A stretch of DNA of 64,000 nt from Citrobacter youngae (GTDB lineage Bacteria > Pseudomonadota > Gammaproteobacteria > Enterobacterales > Enterobacteriaceae): the NCBI RefSeq assembly GCF_003818115.1, contig NZ_RPOI01000035.1, positions 21,724 through 85,723 of the forward strand. Direction: 5' to 3'. Below, in pieces: positions 18,661 to 28,939 of the stretch. The position numbers and the translations under genes are program-made. Below the pieces are notes generated by a model. That model made no database searches. It worked only from the letters and a program-made list of their open reading frames with translations, and was not told where the DNA came from. Every line of letters begins with the position of its first letter. Position 1 is the first letter of the stretch.

Positions 18661-19364
18661 ACGCGTTCAATCCAGCGCTCCAGCAGCTCCGGCAACATCA
18701 GCGAGATTTCCTGCAGCAATTGCGTGCCTTGCCCCTGCTGGTAATGATTAACATCACGACTGCTGAACAGCATCACGCCAAGGGATCCATCCTGCCCGAG
18801 CATCGACATCGCGACTGAGCCTATGGCTTTCGCCTCCGGCATCATCACCAGCAATTCCGGGCCATTAAGCGGCCCAAGATAGTGCTGCGACTGACCCAGA
18901 CGCTGGATACGCAACGGTTCAAAAGCCTGACGGCTTAATGCCAGATGGGTGAATTTTGATGGCGCGCCAAGTCGCCAGCGATCCGGGAACAGACGAACCG
19001 TCGCTCCCGCCAGCCCTAACTCACGCGCCCAGCGATGAAGTCGCATCAGCATGTCGTCGAGACTGTTCGCGGACACCAGTCGTCCTTGCAGATTTAACAG
19101 TCGATAGAACAGGCTTTCGTTGGCATTCGCTTGTTCCATCAACAGCGCCATGTTCTCTTCCAGCACGTTGATATGATTGCGTGCCCGAGCCATATGCCAT
19201 TCAACTAAAGAGACCGTGCCCCGCACCGGGTGCGGGACGCGCATCGCTTCAACCGCTTGAGCATTACGGATAAAAAACTCAGGATTACGTTGCAGATAAT
19301 CGACGACCGCCCGGTCGTCCAGTTCCATGAGCGTTTCCTGTAGTTCTTCCCCTGGTTGCTTCAT
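18657..19364 (-). CDS. yigA: DUF484 (GAF-like) protein YigA
   Basis: 235 residues of the DUF484 family; the molecular role is unknown. A short N-terminal helical part ([20 protein letters not shown]) is followed by a central coiled stretch and a GAF-like region. It is always found between dapF and xerC in enterobacteria, with 4 bp ATGA overlaps on both sides here. Confidence 0.92.
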   Translation of the reverse strand: MKQPGEELQETLMELDDRAVVDYLQRNPEFFIRNAQAVEAMRVPHPVRGTVSLVEWHMARARNHINVLEENMALLMEQANANESLFYRLLNLQGRLVSANSLDDMLMRLHRWARELGLAGATVRLFPDRWRLGAPSKFTHLALSRQAFEPLRIQRLGQSQHYLGPLNGPELLVMMPEAKAIGSVAMSMLGQDGSLGVMLFSSRDVNHYQQGQGTQLLQEISLMLPELLERWIERV

Positions 19365-20185
19365 AAGTGAATAAATCCGTCGTAGACATGTGCCGCCGGG
19401 CCAGTCATATATAACGGATGACCCGGACCTTTCCAGGCGATATCAAGTCGACCGCCCGGTAATTCCACCCTCACTTCATCTGCCAGCAGACCCTGCTGAA
19501 TACCAACCGCAACAGCGGCGCACGCCCCGCTGCCGCAGGCCTGCGTTTCACCCGCCCCGCGCTCATAAACACGCAGTCGAATATGCTCACGCTTGACCAC
19601 TTGCATGAAGCCGATATTGGCGCGTTCAGGGAAGCGCTCGTGACTTTCCAGAACCGGTCCCAATGTTTCTACCGTGGCCGTATCAACATCATCAACCTGA
19701 ATCACGCAGTGCGGATTCCCCATTGAAACTACGCCGCACAATACTGTCTGCTCGGCCACTCGCATAATATAGGTCTTCTCTGCTTTATTGGCACGAAAAG
19801 GGACCTGCGAGGGTTCAAAGTTGGGTTCACCCATGTTGACCCGCACCAGCTCATCATCCGTTACGCTTAATACCATCCGGCCATTCGCAGTACTGACGCG
19901 AATATCGCGCTTATTGGTCAGCCCTTTCAGGCGAACAAAGCGGGCAAAACAGCGGGCGCCATTGCCACACTGTGACACTTCACTGCCGTCGGCATTAAAA
20001 ATACGGTAGTGGAAATCCAGCTCCGGATCGTACGGAGGCTCAACCACCAGCAGTTGATCAAATCCAACGCCGAGATGTCTGTCGGCCAGGCGGCGGATCA
20101 GCTCGGGTGAGAAAAAGACATTCTGCGTTACCGCGTCGACGACCATAAAATCGTTGCCAAGGCCATGCATTTTAGAGAATTGCAT
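19361..20185 (-). CDS. dapF: Diaminopimelate epimerase DapF
   Basis: Converts LL- to meso-diaminopimelate for lysine and peptidoglycan synthesis, without cofactor. 274 residues. The two catalytic cysteines lie in QCGNGARCF (about residue 73) and in [11 protein letters not shown] (about residue 217). N-terminal [17 protein letters not shown] is the family opening. It heads the dapF-yigA-xerC-yigB cluster, with lptM 36 bp upstream on the same strand. Confidence 0.98.
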   Translation of the reverse strand: MQFSKMHGLGNDFMVVDAVTQNVFFSPELIRRLADRHLGVGFDQLLVVEPPYDPELDFHYRIFNADGSEVSQCGNGARCFARFVRLKGLTNKRDIRVSTANGRMVLSVTDDELVRVNMGEPNFEPSQVPFRANKAEKTYIMRVAEQTVLCGVVSMGNPHCVIQVDDVDTATVETLGPVLESHERFPERANIGFMQVVKREHIRLRVYERGAGETQACGSGACAAVAVGIQQGLLADEVRVELPGGRLDIAWKGPGHPLYMTGPAAHVYDGFIHL

Positions 20186-20221
20186 TGTTTACTCCGTTCA
20201 CGCGGGTACAGAAACTTACCG

Positions 20222-20425
20222 TCAGTAATTCACCTGAGAAGGTCCATCACTGATTCCACGATCGTTTTTATCTGGCGTCGTAGATTGTGCTGGTGACTGA
20301 ATGCTCTTCGTCGGAGGCGGCGCGTTTTTGTCTGCTGGCGGGAAATAGAGAGGTCCCTTCAGACCACAGCCCGTCAGGCTGAACAGTGTAAAAAGTACAG
20401 CGAGTGCCTGAAACACGTTTTTCAT
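20222..20425 (-). CDS. lptM: Small lipoprotein LptM (YifL)
   Basis: 67 residues. A Lys-start signal peptide ends in a lipobox LTGC, with Cys20 as the lipidated residue. The segment after it ([10 protein letters not shown]) is the conserved part, and the rest is a disordered Pro/Ser/Thr-rich tail. E. coli YifL, renamed LptM, binds the LptD-LptE translocon and helps LptD disulfide maturation. It is upstream of dapF and divergent from cyaY. Confidence 0.92.
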   Translation of the reverse strand: MKNVFQALAVLFTLFSLTGCGLKGPLYFPPADKNAPPPTKSIQSPAQSTTPDKNDRGISDGPSQVNY

Positions 20426-20562
20426 TATGGATTGCCTGTAAGTTCATGCTTTCTGTTTTCTATCATCGCAGGAGAAGGCGTAAAAGCAAGAGTTTGGCTA
20501 AAAACTGCAACGTGATTTATTCCGCGTTATACTGCGACCATCACGAAAAACAGGATAAAAAA

Positions 20563-20883
20563 ATGAACGACAGTGAATTTCATCGCCTTGCCGACACCCT
20601 GTGGATGACCATTGAAGAACGCCTGGACGACTGGGACGGCGACAGCGATATCGATTGTGAAATCAACGGCGGCGTGCTGACCATCAGCTTCGAAAACGGC
20701 AGTAAAATTATCATTAACCGTCAGGAGCCGCTGCACCAGGTGTGGCTGGCGACCAAACAGGGCGGCTACCACTTTGATCTGAAAGGCGACGAGTGGATCT
20801 GCGATCGCAGCGGCGAAACGTTCTGGGATCTGCTGGAACAGGCGGCAACGCAGCAGGCAGGTGAAGAGGTGAGCTTCCGCTAA
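20563..20883 (+). CDS. cyaY: Frataxin homologue CyaY
   Basis: 106-residue iron-binding frataxin that regulates iron-sulfur assembly by IscS. The acidic first helix ([16 protein letters not shown]) and the beta-sheet signature [14 protein letters not shown] are visible. The frame is open about 160 bp further upstream, but ATG 20563 gives the family N terminus ([11 protein letters not shown]) and has AGGA 7 nt before it. It converges on cyaA. Confidence 0.97.
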   Translation: MNDSEFHRLADTLWMTIEERLDDWDGDSDIDCEINGGVLTISFENGSKIIINRQEPLHQVWLATKQGGYHFDLKGDEWICDRSGETFWDLLEQAATQQAGEEVSFR

Positions 20884-20889
20884 GTGTGA

Positions 20890-20925
20890 TTGCCGGATAA
20901 GGTGTTTACACCGGCATCCGGCATC
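20890..20925. repeat. REP-like element between cyaY and cyaA
   Basis: TGCCGGATAAGGTGTTTACA with CCGGCATCCGGCA forms an imperfect palindrome typical of REP sequences. It sits between the convergent ends of cyaY and cyaA. Confidence 0.7.
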
Positions 20926-20929
20926 ATGT

Positions 20930-23476
20930 TCACGAAAAATACTGCTGCAACAGCGGCGTGTCGTTATCCTGACTGGTTTGCGGGACTGGACTAATCGGCT
21001 GGGTGCGGAACGGGATCACCTGCGCGCGCCCGTCAGTTTTCACAATCTGATAAAACTGCGGCAGGTTAAAGTTGATAAAACTGGAGCCGTAAGTGAAGCG
21101 ATCGTGCGACGATGAATAGAAACGGCTGACGTCGCGTACCAGTTCCTCTTTGCTACCTTCACAGTGGTGATACACCTCGACCCGGTTACTCTCGTCCAGA
21201 ATGTAGATGTTAAAGCCCTGCTCATCACCCGTTTCTTCGAAAAAGAACTGAATGATCCCTTCACTGGCAAATCCGTCCACCACCGACGGGAGTTTCACAT
21301 GGTTGGTTTCAACCTGGACGGAAAGCCCGTGCAGTTTGTTATGTGAAATCGCGCCATAGAATTCAATCGCGTTTTCCAGCTTCTGTACCGAGACGTTCAG
21401 ACGTTCGAAGAACAGTCCCCATGTCTGGCCGGAAACACGCAGTGCTTTAAAGCGTCCGGTTTCCTGGCGCGTACTGGACAGGCGTAATTCGATGCACTCA
21501 GACACCAGTTGCTGTACGCGAGTACGAATTAAACCGCGCAGATGCTGGCTATAGCAGAAGACCTCGACGCTATCCGGCGGCGCGGCATCCTGATGCATTT
21601 TGCCCAGAATCGTTTTTAACGCTTCAATCATCGCCTGCTCGCCGTTGAAGTGCAGGGTTCGCACTTCATTCCACGAGTTGCGATACAGCAGGTCTACGCT
21701 ACCCACCAGACAATTTTGCTCTTCGCCAAAGCTGAAGACATCCAGCTTACGGAAATCAAAATGCACCACCTGATTGCGAAACGCCGCCGTCGGGTCATAT
21801 TCGAGGTTAACGATAATCGCCAGATGACGAATTTCGCACGGGCTATAGAGCGCTTTCGGCGTCGGTGCCGGCAGACGCAGCGGGAAGTGGTGCGACACAT
21901 CAGCGACCATCTCCTGCAGCTTCGGCAAGTCGACAATACCGTTACCCTTAATAAACAAATGCGTACGCGAGGTCAGCAGACCGTTAAACCACGCCCACGC
22001 TACCAGCTTATTGAGGTAGCGGTTATATTCCAGCGGCTGATGGCTGATGATCGAATCCATGTTAGGCGCGCGGTTGTAGAGATACCAACCCGAACGGTTA
22101 GCGCGACCTGGCGGCACGTGGATAAAGGTCAGATTGGGTTCTGAGAGATCCGGTGAGATCTGCGGGTTCACCAGCGTCACTTTGCCGGGCAAGGCTTCAA
22201 ATGCGGCATACAGCTTACGGGTCAGCACGCCAATATCCTGCGGACTGGCGCTGACGCTAAGATTGTTACGGCGCGCAAAGCGGATCAAATTACGATAGCT
22301 CTGCATCATTGCGTCGAGCAGTTCGTTGTGCGCTTCGCGTACCTGGTCAATTTTCCAGTTAGCGCGATTATCCAGCATGGTCAGACGGGCTTCATCCCAA
22401 CCCCACTCTGTCACTAACTGACTTAATACTTCACGACGCCAGCCCACGCAGGCGCGTTCACGGCTCAGTTTCTCACAGACTTTTAAGTAGAAACATCGAC
22501 GCACTAAATCCAGACGCGTCGGGTCTTCGATCGCCGTGAGGTATTCGGTCACGCGCTCCAGCATCATGCAGTATGGGTCGAGACCAAAAGAGACAATCTC
22601 GCCGTCGTGCAGGCGCTGTTTAATGTCTTTCGCCAACAGGCGTGGATTGGGGTATTCCCAGGAATAGGCTTCCAGCAGCAGCGTTTTCAGCACCGCTTTG
22701 TACGGGGAGTCGATACTCTTGTACAGCTGCCAGAGGCTGGCGCCAAAATACTCTTCGGCAGAGAGCGAACTGAGCCCGCCGAGATCCAACCATTCGTTTG
22801 GCGTTAGCACCCCTTGTGCGTAGAGCGTCATGACGTAATCGTCGTAATGCTCTTCTTCGTCGCCCGGCACCATATTCCACAGAATACGTTTACCCGCGAG
22901 GCGCACAGCGGTGCGATAGAATTCATCAAGCAGCAGAATATGCTGCGTCGAGCCACAGTCTTCACCACCCAGACTGCCGCTTTCATTGTGACGGAAACGG
23001 TTTTCGTCAATCAGGAAGAAACTGACTTCCACGCCCAGCGACGCGGCCCAACTTTCCAGCAGGCTACATTTACGCTGCAGCAACTGGCGCTCTTCGCTAT
23101 CCAGCCAGGATTGATGGCAGACCCAGATATCAAGGTCAGACGAACAGCTCTGCCCTACCGAAGAGGTACTGCCCATCGAGTAAACGCCGGTGATCGGCAG
23201 TTCGCCCTTTGGGGGATCCTGCGGCGACATACCGCGGTACAGTTCCAGCTCATTCAGGTAGTGGCGTTGGGTTTCATCAGGCGTGTAAAAGCATATGCCT
23301 TTGGGAACGTTACCATCGAGGTAACCCGGCATCAGTGGGTGGTGGTAGTGCAATAATGTCGGCAGCAGACTGTATACCTGCTGGAAGGCAGGTCCCATGG
23401 CAGCAAGCGCGCGATCCACACGCAGTTGATTTATGGCATCCAGTCTCTGTTTCAGAGTCTCAATATAGAGGTACAA
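20930..23476 (-). CDS. cyaA: Class I adenylate cyclase CyaA
   Basis: Makes cAMP, the ligand of CRP. 848 residues. The N-terminal half is catalytic, with [18 protein letters not shown] carrying the metal-binding Asp pair; the C-terminal half responds to phosphorylated EIIA-Glc. The frame continues 123 bp upstream, but the E. coli gene starts at a TTG, and the same TTG is present at 23476 (TTG TAC CTC TAT, giving M-Y-L-Y-I-E-T-L). The weak start limits cyclase synthesis. A CRP site lies upstream. Confidence 0.96.
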   Translation of the reverse strand: MYLYIETLKQRLDAINQLRVDRALAAMGPAFQQVYSLLPTLLHYHHPLMPGYLDGNVPKGICFYTPDETQRHYLNELELYRGMSPQDPPKGELPITGVYSMGSTSSVGQSCSSDLDIWVCHQSWLDSEERQLLQRKCSLLESWAASLGVEVSFFLIDENRFRHNESGSLGGEDCGSTQHILLLDEFYRTAVRLAGKRILWNMVPGDEEEHYDDYVMTLYAQGVLTPNEWLDLGGLSSLSAEEYFGASLWQLYKSIDSPYKAVLKTLLLEAYSWEYPNPRLLAKDIKQRLHDGEIVSFGLDPYCMMLERVTEYLTAIEDPTRLDLVRRCFYLKVCEKLSRERACVGWRREVLSQLVTEWGWDEARLTMLDNRANWKIDQVREAHNELLDAMMQSYRNLIRFARRNNLSVSASPQDIGVLTRKLYAAFEALPGKVTLVNPQISPDLSEPNLTFIHVPPGRANRSGWYLYNRAPNMDSIISHQPLEYNRYLNKLVAWAWFNGLLTSRTHLFIKGNGIVDLPKLQEMVADVSHHFPLRLPAPTPKALYSPCEIRHLAIIVNLEYDPTAAFRNQVVHFDFRKLDVFSFGEEQNCLVGSVDLLYRNSWNEVRTLHFNGEQAMIEALKTILGKMHQDAAPPDSVEVFCYSQHLRGLIRTRVQQLVSECIELRLSSTRQETGRFKALRVSGQTWGLFFERLNVSVQKLENAIEFYGAISHNKLHGLSVQVETNHVKLPSVVDGFASEGIIQFFFEETGDEQGFNIYILDESNRVEVYHHCEGSKEELVRDVSRFYSSSHDRFTYGSSFINFNLPQFYQIVKTDGRAQVIPFRTQPISPVPQTSQDNDTPLLQQYFS

Positions 23477-23865
23477 GACGTATCGCCTGATGTTGCATCC
23501 GTCATGGTGTCGATAGCGGCGGCGCAAACGCTCACCACCCTCGTTATCAATCCGGATAAACCGTATGTCAAAAATAACCGTTACCTTTTTCACCTGCACT
23601 TTTATTAGTTACAGATGAAAAAATGGTCTAAAACGTGATCAATTTAACACCTTGCTCATTGACCGTAAAGAAAGATGCGCTACTTACAAGTGTAGCACCG
23701 TTCGTTACGTGTAAATTCCTTCATACGGTCGGGAGGTTTCTCGTCATTAATCACTGCCAGTGATGATGCAGCGCCTTTTCCTCTCACTTACGTTTGAGCG
23801 TAACGCTGACATCCCTTTGATAAGGATGTTAGGATGGTCAATGATTGATAATGACGGTAACAAGC
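23477..23865. promoter_or_regulatory. Divergent cyaA-hemC control region
   Basis: This 389 bp gap holds the promoters of both genes. It contains the CRP site described separately. No frame in it resembles a protein. I could not fix the -35/-10 boxes with confidence. Confidence 0.6.
23634..23649. promoter_or_regulatory. CRP site of cyaA
   Basis: On the minus strand TGTTAAATTGATCACG resembles TGTGA-N6-TCACA (right half TCACG, left half TGTTA). The same sequence lies at the E. coli cyaA P2 promoter, where cAMP-CRP represses cyaA. Confidence 0.75.
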
Positions 23866-24807
23866 ATGTTAGACAATGTTTTGAGAATTGCCACACGCCA
23901 AAGCCCCCTTGCGCTCTGGCAGGCACATTATGTCAAAGACGCCTTAATGGCAAACCACCCCGGTCTGATCGTGGAACTGGTTCCCATGGTGACCCGTGGC
24001 GACGTGATTCTGGATACCCCACTGGCAAAAGTCGGGGGTAAAGGTTTGTTTGTTAAAGAGCTGGAAGTCGCACTACTGGAAAAACGCGCCGATATCGCCG
24101 TGCACTCCATGAAGGATGTGCCGGTTGAATTCCCTGACGGTCTTGGACTGGTCACCATTTGCGAGCGTGAAGATCCGCGTGATGCTTTTGTCTCCAATAA
24201 GTACAACACGCTGGATGAACTCCCGGCAGGTAGCATCGTTGGAACGTCCAGCTTACGTCGCCAGTGCCAGTTGGCGAAGCGTCGTCCGGACCTCATCATC
24301 CGTTCGCTGCGCGGCAACGTAGGCACTCGCCTGAGCAAACTGGATAACGGCGACTACGACGCGATTATTCTGGCGGTCGCCGGATTAAAACGCTTAGGAC
24401 TGGAGTCGCGAATCCGTACTGCTCTGCCGCCAGAAGTCTCCCTGCCTGCGGTCGGACAAGGCGCAGTTGGCATAGAATGTCGACTGGATGACATGCGCAC
24501 TCAGGCGCTGTTAGCGCCGCTCAACCATGAAGAAACTGCGCTACGCGTCAAAGCCGAACGTGCCATGAACACCCGCCTGGAAGGGGGATGTCAGGTGCCC
24601 ATCGGCAGTTATGCCGAACTCATCAACGGTGAGATTTGGCTACGAGCGCTGGTTGGCGCGCCTGACGGTTCGCAGATGGTATGCGGAGAACGTCGCGGCG
24701 CCGCGCAGGATGCGGAAAAAATGGGTATATCTCTGGCAGAAGAACTGCTGGAGAACGGTGCGCGCGCCATTCTGGCTGAAGTTTATAACGGAGATGCCCC
24801 CGCATGA
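23866..24807 (+). CDS. hemC: Hydroxymethylbilane synthase HemC
   Basis: Porphobilinogen deaminase: joins four porphobilinogens to hydroxymethylbilane. 313 residues. The dipyrromethane cofactor is bound by the Cys of [12 protein letters not shown] (about residue 242). The signature region [15 protein letters not shown] is intact. ATG 23866 ([18 protein letters not shown]) is the E. coli start; the TTG seven codons upstream is ignored. It overlaps hemD by 4 bp (ATGA). Confidence 0.98.
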   Translation: MLDNVLRIATRQSPLALWQAHYVKDALMANHPGLIVELVPMVTRGDVILDTPLAKVGGKGLFVKELEVALLEKRADIAVHSMKDVPVEFPDGLGLVTICEREDPRDAFVSNKYNTLDELPAGSIVGTSSLRRQCQLAKRRPDLIIRSLRGNVGTRLSKLDNGDYDAIILAVAGLKRLGLESRIRTALPPEVSLPAVGQGAVGIECRLDDMRTQALLAPLNHEETALRVKAERAMNTRLEGGCQVPIGSYAELINGEIWLRALVGAPDGSQMVCGERRGAAQDAEKMGISLAEELLENGARAILAEVYNGDAPA

Positions 24808-25544
24808 GTATTCTGGTCACCCGCCCGTCTCCCACTGGGGAAGAGTTAGTGAGCCGTCTGCGCACACTGGGGCAGGTGGCCTGGAGCTTTCCGCTTATTG
24901 AGTTCGCGCCGGGCCGGGAACTGCCAACGCTTGCCCCCCGTCTTTCGGCGCTCACCGAAAACGATCTGGTCTTCGCACTCTCGCAGCACGCCGTCACCTT
25001 TGCCGATGCCGAGCTTCAGCGGCAAGGGGTAAGTTGGTCCACTCTCCCGCACTATTTTGCCATCGGCCGTACAACGGCGCTGGCGTTACACACCGTGAGC
25101 GGATGCAATATTCACTACCCTCTGGATCGGGAAATCAGCGAAGTCTTGCTACAATTACCTGAATTACAAAATATTGCGGGAAAACGCGCACTGATATTAC
25201 GCGGCAACGGTGGCCGCGAGCTAATAGGTGAAACCCTGACAGCACGCGGAGCTGATGTCGATTTTTGTGAATGTTATCAACGCAGTGCAAAACATTACGA
25301 TGGCGCAGAGGAAGCGATTCGCTGGCAATCTCGCGGCGTGACCACGCTGGTTGTCACCAGCGGAGAGATGCTACAACAGCTCTGGTCGCTCATTCCGCAA
25401 TGGTATCGTGAGCACTGGTTACTACGCTGTCGGCTGCTGGTCGTCAGTGAGCGTCTGGCGCACCTCGCCCGGGAACTGGGCTGGCAAGATATTAAGGTCG
25501 CTGATAACGCTGACAACGATGCGCTGCTACGCGCATTACAATAA
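24804..25544 (+). CDS. hemD: Uroporphyrinogen-III synthase HemD
   Basis: Closes hydroxymethylbilane and inverts ring D to give uroporphyrinogen III, the branch point for haem, sirohaem and B12. 246 residues in two similar alpha/beta domains joined by a flexible linker. The family has few invariant residues; identification rests on full-length agreement with E. coli HemD and the hemC-hemD overlap. Confidence 0.97.
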   Translation: MSILVTRPSPTGEELVSRLRTLGQVAWSFPLIEFAPGRELPTLAPRLSALTENDLVFALSQHAVTFADAELQRQGVSWSTLPHYFAIGRTTALALHTVSGCNIHYPLDREISEVLLQLPELQNIAGKRALILRGNGGRELIGETLTARGADVDFCECYQRSAKHYDGAEEAIRWQSRGVTTLVVTSGEMLQQLWSLIPQWYREHWLLRCRLLVVSERLAHLARELGWQDIKVADNADNDALLRALQ

Positions 25545-25565
25545 CTCTCATAATGGGATGCCATA

Positions 25566-26747
25566 ATGACGGAACAAGAAAAAACCTCCGCCGTGGTTGA
25601 AGAGACCAGGGAGGCCGTGGAAACCACATCACAGCCAGTCAATACTGAAAAAAAGAGTAAGAACAGCACGGCGCTGATTCTGAGCGCGGTGGCGATTGCT
25701 ATTGCGCTGGCGGCAGGTGTGGGGCTGTATGGCTGGGGAAAACAGCAGGCCACTACGCAGACAGCAACCAGTGATGCGCTGGCAAACCAGCTCATGGCGC
25801 TGCAAAAAGCGCAAGAAACCCAAAAGACCGAGCTGGAAGGCATTATTAAGCAGCAGGCAACACAGCTGGATGAAGCCAATCGCCAGCAGACTGCGCTGGC
25901 CAAACAGCTTGATGAGGTTCAGCAAAAAATCGCCACTATCTCCGGAAGCGATGCCAAAACCTGGCTACTGGCGCAGGCCGATTTTCTGGTGAAACTGGCG
26001 GGGCGTAAATTATGGAGCGATCAGGACGTTACCACCGCCGCAGCGTTGCTGAAAAGCGCCGACGCCAGCCTGGCTGACATGAATGACCCCAGTTTAATTG
26101 CCGCTCGTCGCGCGATTACCGACGATATCGCCAGCCTCTCTGCGGTAACTCAGGTCGACTATGATGGCATTATCCTCAAGGTAAACCAGCTCGCTAACCA
26201 AATTGATAACCTGCGTCTGGCTGATAACGATACCGATGATTCACCGATGGATTCTGACAGCAGCGAGCTTTCCAGTTCCATTAGCGAATGGCGCGTCAAT
26301 CTGCAAAAAAGCTGGCAGAACTTTATGGACAGTTTTATCACCATTCGCCGTCGTGATGAAACCGCCGTCCCGCTACTGGCGCCAAACCAGGATGTTTACT
26401 TACGTGAGAACATCCGTTCACGCCTGCTAGTGGCGGCGCAAGCCGTACCTCGCCATCAGGAAGAAACATACCGCCAGGCGCTGGAAAATGTCTCCACGTG
26501 GGTTCGCGCCTATTACGACACTGACGATGCGGCGACAAAAGCGTTCCTTGAAGAGGTCGATCAACTGAGCCAGCAAAGCATCAGCATGGACGTACCGGAA
26601 ACGCTTCAGAGCCAGGTTATTCTTGAGAAGCTAATGCAGACTCGCGTGCGTAATTTGCTGGCCCAGCCATCCACATCACCGGCTGAAGCCGCACCTGCAC
26701 CAGTACCTCAGGCAGATGCTCCGGCAGCCGCGCCGCAGGGAGAATAA
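25566..26747 (+). CDS. hemX: Membrane protein HemX
   Basis: 393 residues. An acidic N terminus of about 35 residues is followed by one membrane segment ([22 protein letters not shown]) and a long coiled coil rich in Gln (about 65-125) facing the periplasm. It is often annotated as uroporphyrinogen methyltransferase, but no SAM-binding motif is visible and that label is doubtful. The C terminus is Pro/Ala-rich. It lies in hemCDXY; its exact role is unknown. Confidence 0.93.
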   Translation: MTEQEKTSAVVEETREAVETTSQPVNTEKKSKNSTALILSAVAIAIALAAGVGLYGWGKQQATTQTATSDALANQLMALQKAQETQKTELEGIIKQQATQLDEANRQQTALAKQLDEVQQKIATISGSDAKTWLLAQADFLVKLAGRKLWSDQDVTTAAALLKSADASLADMNDPSLIAARRAITDDIASLSAVTQVDYDGIILKVNQLANQIDNLRLADNDTDDSPMDSDSSELSSSISEWRVNLQKSWQNFMDSFITIRRRDETAVPLLAPNQDVYLRENIRSRLLVAAQAVPRHQEETYRQALENVSTWVRAYYDTDDAATKAFLEEVDQLSQQSISMDVPETLQSQVILEKLMQTRVRNLLAQPSTSPAEAAPAPVPQADAPAAAPQGE

Positions 26748-26749
26748 TG

Positions 26750-27949
26750 ATGCTAAAAGTATTGTTGCTCTTTGTGCTGTTGATCGCCGGGATCGTCGTC
26801 GGTCCGATGATAGCCGGTCATCAGGGCTACGTGCTGATCCAGACGGATAACTACAACATCGAAACCAGCGTGACGGGTCTGGTGATCATTCTGATCGTCG
26901 CGATGGTCATTCTTTTTGCGATTGAGTGGCTGCTGCGCCGTATATTCCGTACTGGTGCGCATACCCGCGGCTGGTTCGTGGGGCGTAAACGCCGTCGTGC
27001 GCGTAAACAGACCGAGCAGGCGCTGCTTAAACTGGCAGAAGGCGACTATCAGCAGGTTGAAAAGCTGATGTCAAAAAATGCCGATCACGCAGAACAGCCG
27101 GTGGTGAATTACCTGTTGGCGGCAGAAGCGGCTCAGCAGCGTGGTGATGAAGCTCGCGCTAATCAACACCTTGAACGCGCAGCCGAACTCGCCGGAAATG
27201 ATACGATCCCAGTCGAAATAGCCCGTGTTCGTTTGCAGCTGGCGCGTAATGAAAACCATGCCGCACGCCACAGCGTAGACAAACTGCTGGAAGTGACGCC
27301 ACGTCATCCGGAAGTCTTGCGCCTGGCTGAACAGGCTTATATTCGCACCGGCGCATGGAGTTCTTTGCTGGATATCATTCCATCAATGGCGAAAGCGCAT
27401 GTGGGTGATGACGAGCACCGTGCGATGCTGGAACAGCAGGCATGGGTGGGTCTGATGGATCAGGTTCGCGCCGATCAGGGCAGCGAGGGATTACGCGCAT
27501 GGTGGAAAAACCAGAGCCGTAAGACTCGTCATCAGGTTGCCCTGCAGGTGGCGATGGCAGAACATCTGATTGAGTGTGACGATCACGATACGGCACAGCA
27601 AATCATCATCGATGGTCTGAAACGTCAGTATGACGACCGCCTGGTGCTGCCGATCCCACGTCTGAAAACCAACAACCCGGAACAGATAGAAAAAGTACTG
27701 CGCCAGCAAATTAAAGTGGTGGGCGACCGCCCACTGCTGTGGAGTACGCTTGGTCAGTCATTGATGAAGCACGGTGAATGGCAGGAAGCTACGCTCGCCT
27801 TCCGTGCCGCGCTTAAACAACGCCCGGATGCATACGACTACGCCTGGCTTGCCGACGCACTGGACAGGCTGCATCAGCCGGAAGAAGCCGCCACCCTGCG
27901 TCGTGATGGCTTGATGTTGACACTGCAGAACAACAATCCCCCGCAGTAA
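26750..27949 (+). CDS. hemY: TPR-type membrane protein HemY
   Basis: 399 residues. Two N-terminal membrane segments (about 1-25 and 43-65) are followed by a basic stretch (GRKRRRARKQ) and helical TPR-like repeats. It is not the Bacillus protoporphyrinogen oxidase of the same name; no FAD motif is present. The ATG at 26750 lies 7 nt after GGGAG; the ATG at 26747, which overlaps the hemX stop, is equally possible. Its role in haem metabolism is not known. Confidence 0.93.
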   Translation: MLKVLLLFVLLIAGIVVGPMIAGHQGYVLIQTDNYNIETSVTGLVIILIVAMVILFAIEWLLRRIFRTGAHTRGWFVGRKRRRARKQTEQALLKLAEGDYQQVEKLMSKNADHAEQPVVNYLLAAEAAQQRGDEARANQHLERAAELAGNDTIPVEIARVRLQLARNENHAARHSVDKLLEVTPRHPEVLRLAEQAYIRTGAWSSLLDIIPSMAKAHVGDDEHRAMLEQQAWVGLMDQVRADQGSEGLRAWWKNQSRKTRHQVALQVAMAEHLIECDDHDTAQQIIIDGLKRQYDDRLVLPIPRLKTNNPEQIEKVLRQQIKVVGDRPLLWSTLGQSLMKHGEWQEATLAFRAALKQRPDAYDYAWLADALDRLHQPEEAATLRRDGLMLTLQNNNPPQ

Positions 27950-27958
27950 CTCCTGAAT

Positions 27959-27985
27959 GCCCGGTGACGCTTTCGCTTACCGGGC
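27959..27985. repeat. REP-like palindrome after hemY
   Basis: GCCCGGTGACGC and GCTTACCGGGC form a hairpin with a TTTC centre, 10 nt after the hemY stop codon. It may also mark the end of the hemCDXY transcript. Confidence 0.7.
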
Positions 27986-28009
27986 TTACATATTTTTCAA
28001 TCGTATACG

Positions 28010-28043
28010 CAAAATCATTCGAGAAGCAGCTCGAAGGATTTTG
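28010..28043. repeat. Imperfect 14 bp inverted repeat between hemY and glmZ
   Basis: Arms 28010-28023 and 28030-28043 match at 13 of 14 positions (CAAAATCATTCGAG against CAAAATCCTTCGAG) around a 6-nt centre. It lies just beyond the glmZ terminator. Function unknown. The core ATTCGAG resembles short dispersed elements I recall in related genomes. Confidence 0.6.
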
Positions 28044-28052
28044 TTTATGCAT

Positions 28053-28258
28053 AAAAAAACGCCCGCTCGGTAAGGAGCAGGCGTTAAACAGGTCTGTATG
28101 ACAACATAAATGGGTGCTTCACTCAACGTTATGTCCATGGTGTTTGATGAAGCTAAAGCGACATCTGTCAGTGGACGATAAGCACCGTAAACGGCTCTGC
28201 ATCATTCCTGAGTTTATGAGGCCTGATGGCGAACATAAGAGATGGAATGAGCATCTAC
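28053..28258 (-). ncRNA. glmZ: Small RNA GlmZ
   Basis: The minus strand reads GTAGATGCTCATTCCATCTC at the 5' end (28258 downwards) and later CACCATGGACATAACGTTGA, which agrees with E. coli GlmZ over its length. It ends in a strong terminator stem (AACGCC.GCTC with GAGC.GGCGTT) and a 7-T run (28053-28059). GlmZ pairs with the glmS leader through Hfq to activate glucosamine-6-phosphate synthase, and is destroyed by RNase E with RapZ unless GlmY titrates RapZ. In E. coli it lies between aslA and hemY; here the aslAB genes are missing but glmZ stays. A TAATAT box lies about 5 nt before the expected 5' end. Confidence 0.93.
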
Positions 28259-28370
28259 ACGCATATTATTACACAGCGTATGCGGTGATTGCACTGTAAA
28301 AACCAGGGATTGCGGCTTTTTAGGACTTCATGACATTTGGGGGAGAAGAGGTACAAAAGCGAAGAACAGA

Positions 28371-28398
28371 AAACAAAAAACCCCGCCGAAGCGGGGTT
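28371..28398 (-). terminator. Terminator of the argX-hisR-leuT-proM tRNA operon
   Basis: Minus-strand stem AACCCCGC/GCGGGGTT with a 4-nt TTCG loop, then TTTTTTG. It lies 7 nt after the proM CCA end. Confidence 0.92.
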
Positions 28399-28404
28399 CA
28401 AAAT

Positions 28405-28481
28405 TGGTCGGCGAGAGAGGATTCGAACCTCCGACCCACTGGTCCCAAACCAGTTGCGCTACCAAGCTGCGCTACTCGCCG
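28405..28481 (-). tRNA. proM: tRNA-Pro (anticodon TGG)
   Basis: 77 nt with encoded CCA. The anticodon loop reads TTTGGGA (anticodon TGG); the T arm is GGTTCGAATCC. Last tRNA of the four-gene operon. Confidence 0.97.
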
Positions 28482-28522
28482 TTTTACTGCTTTTTGAATT
28501 TTTAGTTCAATTCTTTAAGTCG

Positions 28523-28608
28523 TGGTGCGAGGGGGGGGACTCGAACCCCCACATCCTAAGGACACTAACACCTGAAGCTAGCGCGTCTACCAATTCCGCC
28601 ACCTTCGC
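28523..28608 (-). tRNA. leuT: tRNA-Leu (anticodon CAG)
   Basis: 86 nt with encoded CCA and the long variable arm of class II tRNAs (GTCCTAAGGAT). The anticodon loop is TTCAGGT. The variable arm seems one base shorter than in the E. coli copy as I remember it. Confidence 0.97.
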
Positions 28609-28628
28609 ATTTCACAACTTTAAATTAA

Positions 28629-28705
28629 TGGGGTGGCTAATGGGATTCGAACCCACGACAACTGGAATCACAATCCAGGGCTCTACCAACTGAGCTATAG
28701 CCACC
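28629..28705 (-). tRNA. hisR: tRNA-His (anticodon GTG)
   Basis: 77 nt including the extra 5' G (-1) and ending CCCCA. The anticodon loop is TTGTGAT. Second gene of the operon. Confidence 0.97.
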
Positions 28706-28760
28706 ACTGCAAATCTTTTACGCGGTATTAAAACCACCGCAGCTCCGGCACCTTACTAAA

Positions 28761-28837
<77 letters not shown>

Positions 28838-28858
28838 TTAGCGCCGTTGCGGGGCTGG

Positions 28859-28887
28859 ATATTACGGAGGTCTCGGTCTGCTGTCTA
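28859..28887 (-). promoter_or_regulatory. Stable-RNA promoter of the argX operon
   Basis: TAGACA (28882-28887), 17 bp spacer, TAATAT (28859-28864), then a GC-rich stretch CCAGCCCCGC near the start site. The GC-rich discriminator is the mark of stringently controlled tRNA/rRNA promoters. Confidence 0.8.
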
Positions 28888-28939
28888 GTGCTTTTTTAAA
28901 ATAAATTATCGTTTGGTCACGCTTTGTGCGTTTTGTCGC

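Noticed and set aside
25566..26747. hemX as a uroporphyrinogen-III methyltransferase
   Set aside because: No SAM-binding glycine motif or methyltransferase domain is visible; the protein is one membrane helix plus a coiled coil and a helical domain.
28114..28299. 61-residue open frame on the + strand
   Set aside because: It is antisense to glmZ over nearly its whole length, has no ribosome binding site and no resemblance to a known protein.
28291..28306. GG-N10-GC (sigma-54-like) pattern on the minus strand upstream of glmZ
   Set aside because: Its -12 element lies over 30 nt from the expected GlmZ 5' end, and the -24 box matches only TGG; a sigma-70-type TAATAT box fits the start better.
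28337..28693. 118-residue open frame on the + strand
   Set aside because: It runs antisense across proM, leuT and hisR; the reading is a product of tRNA sequence.
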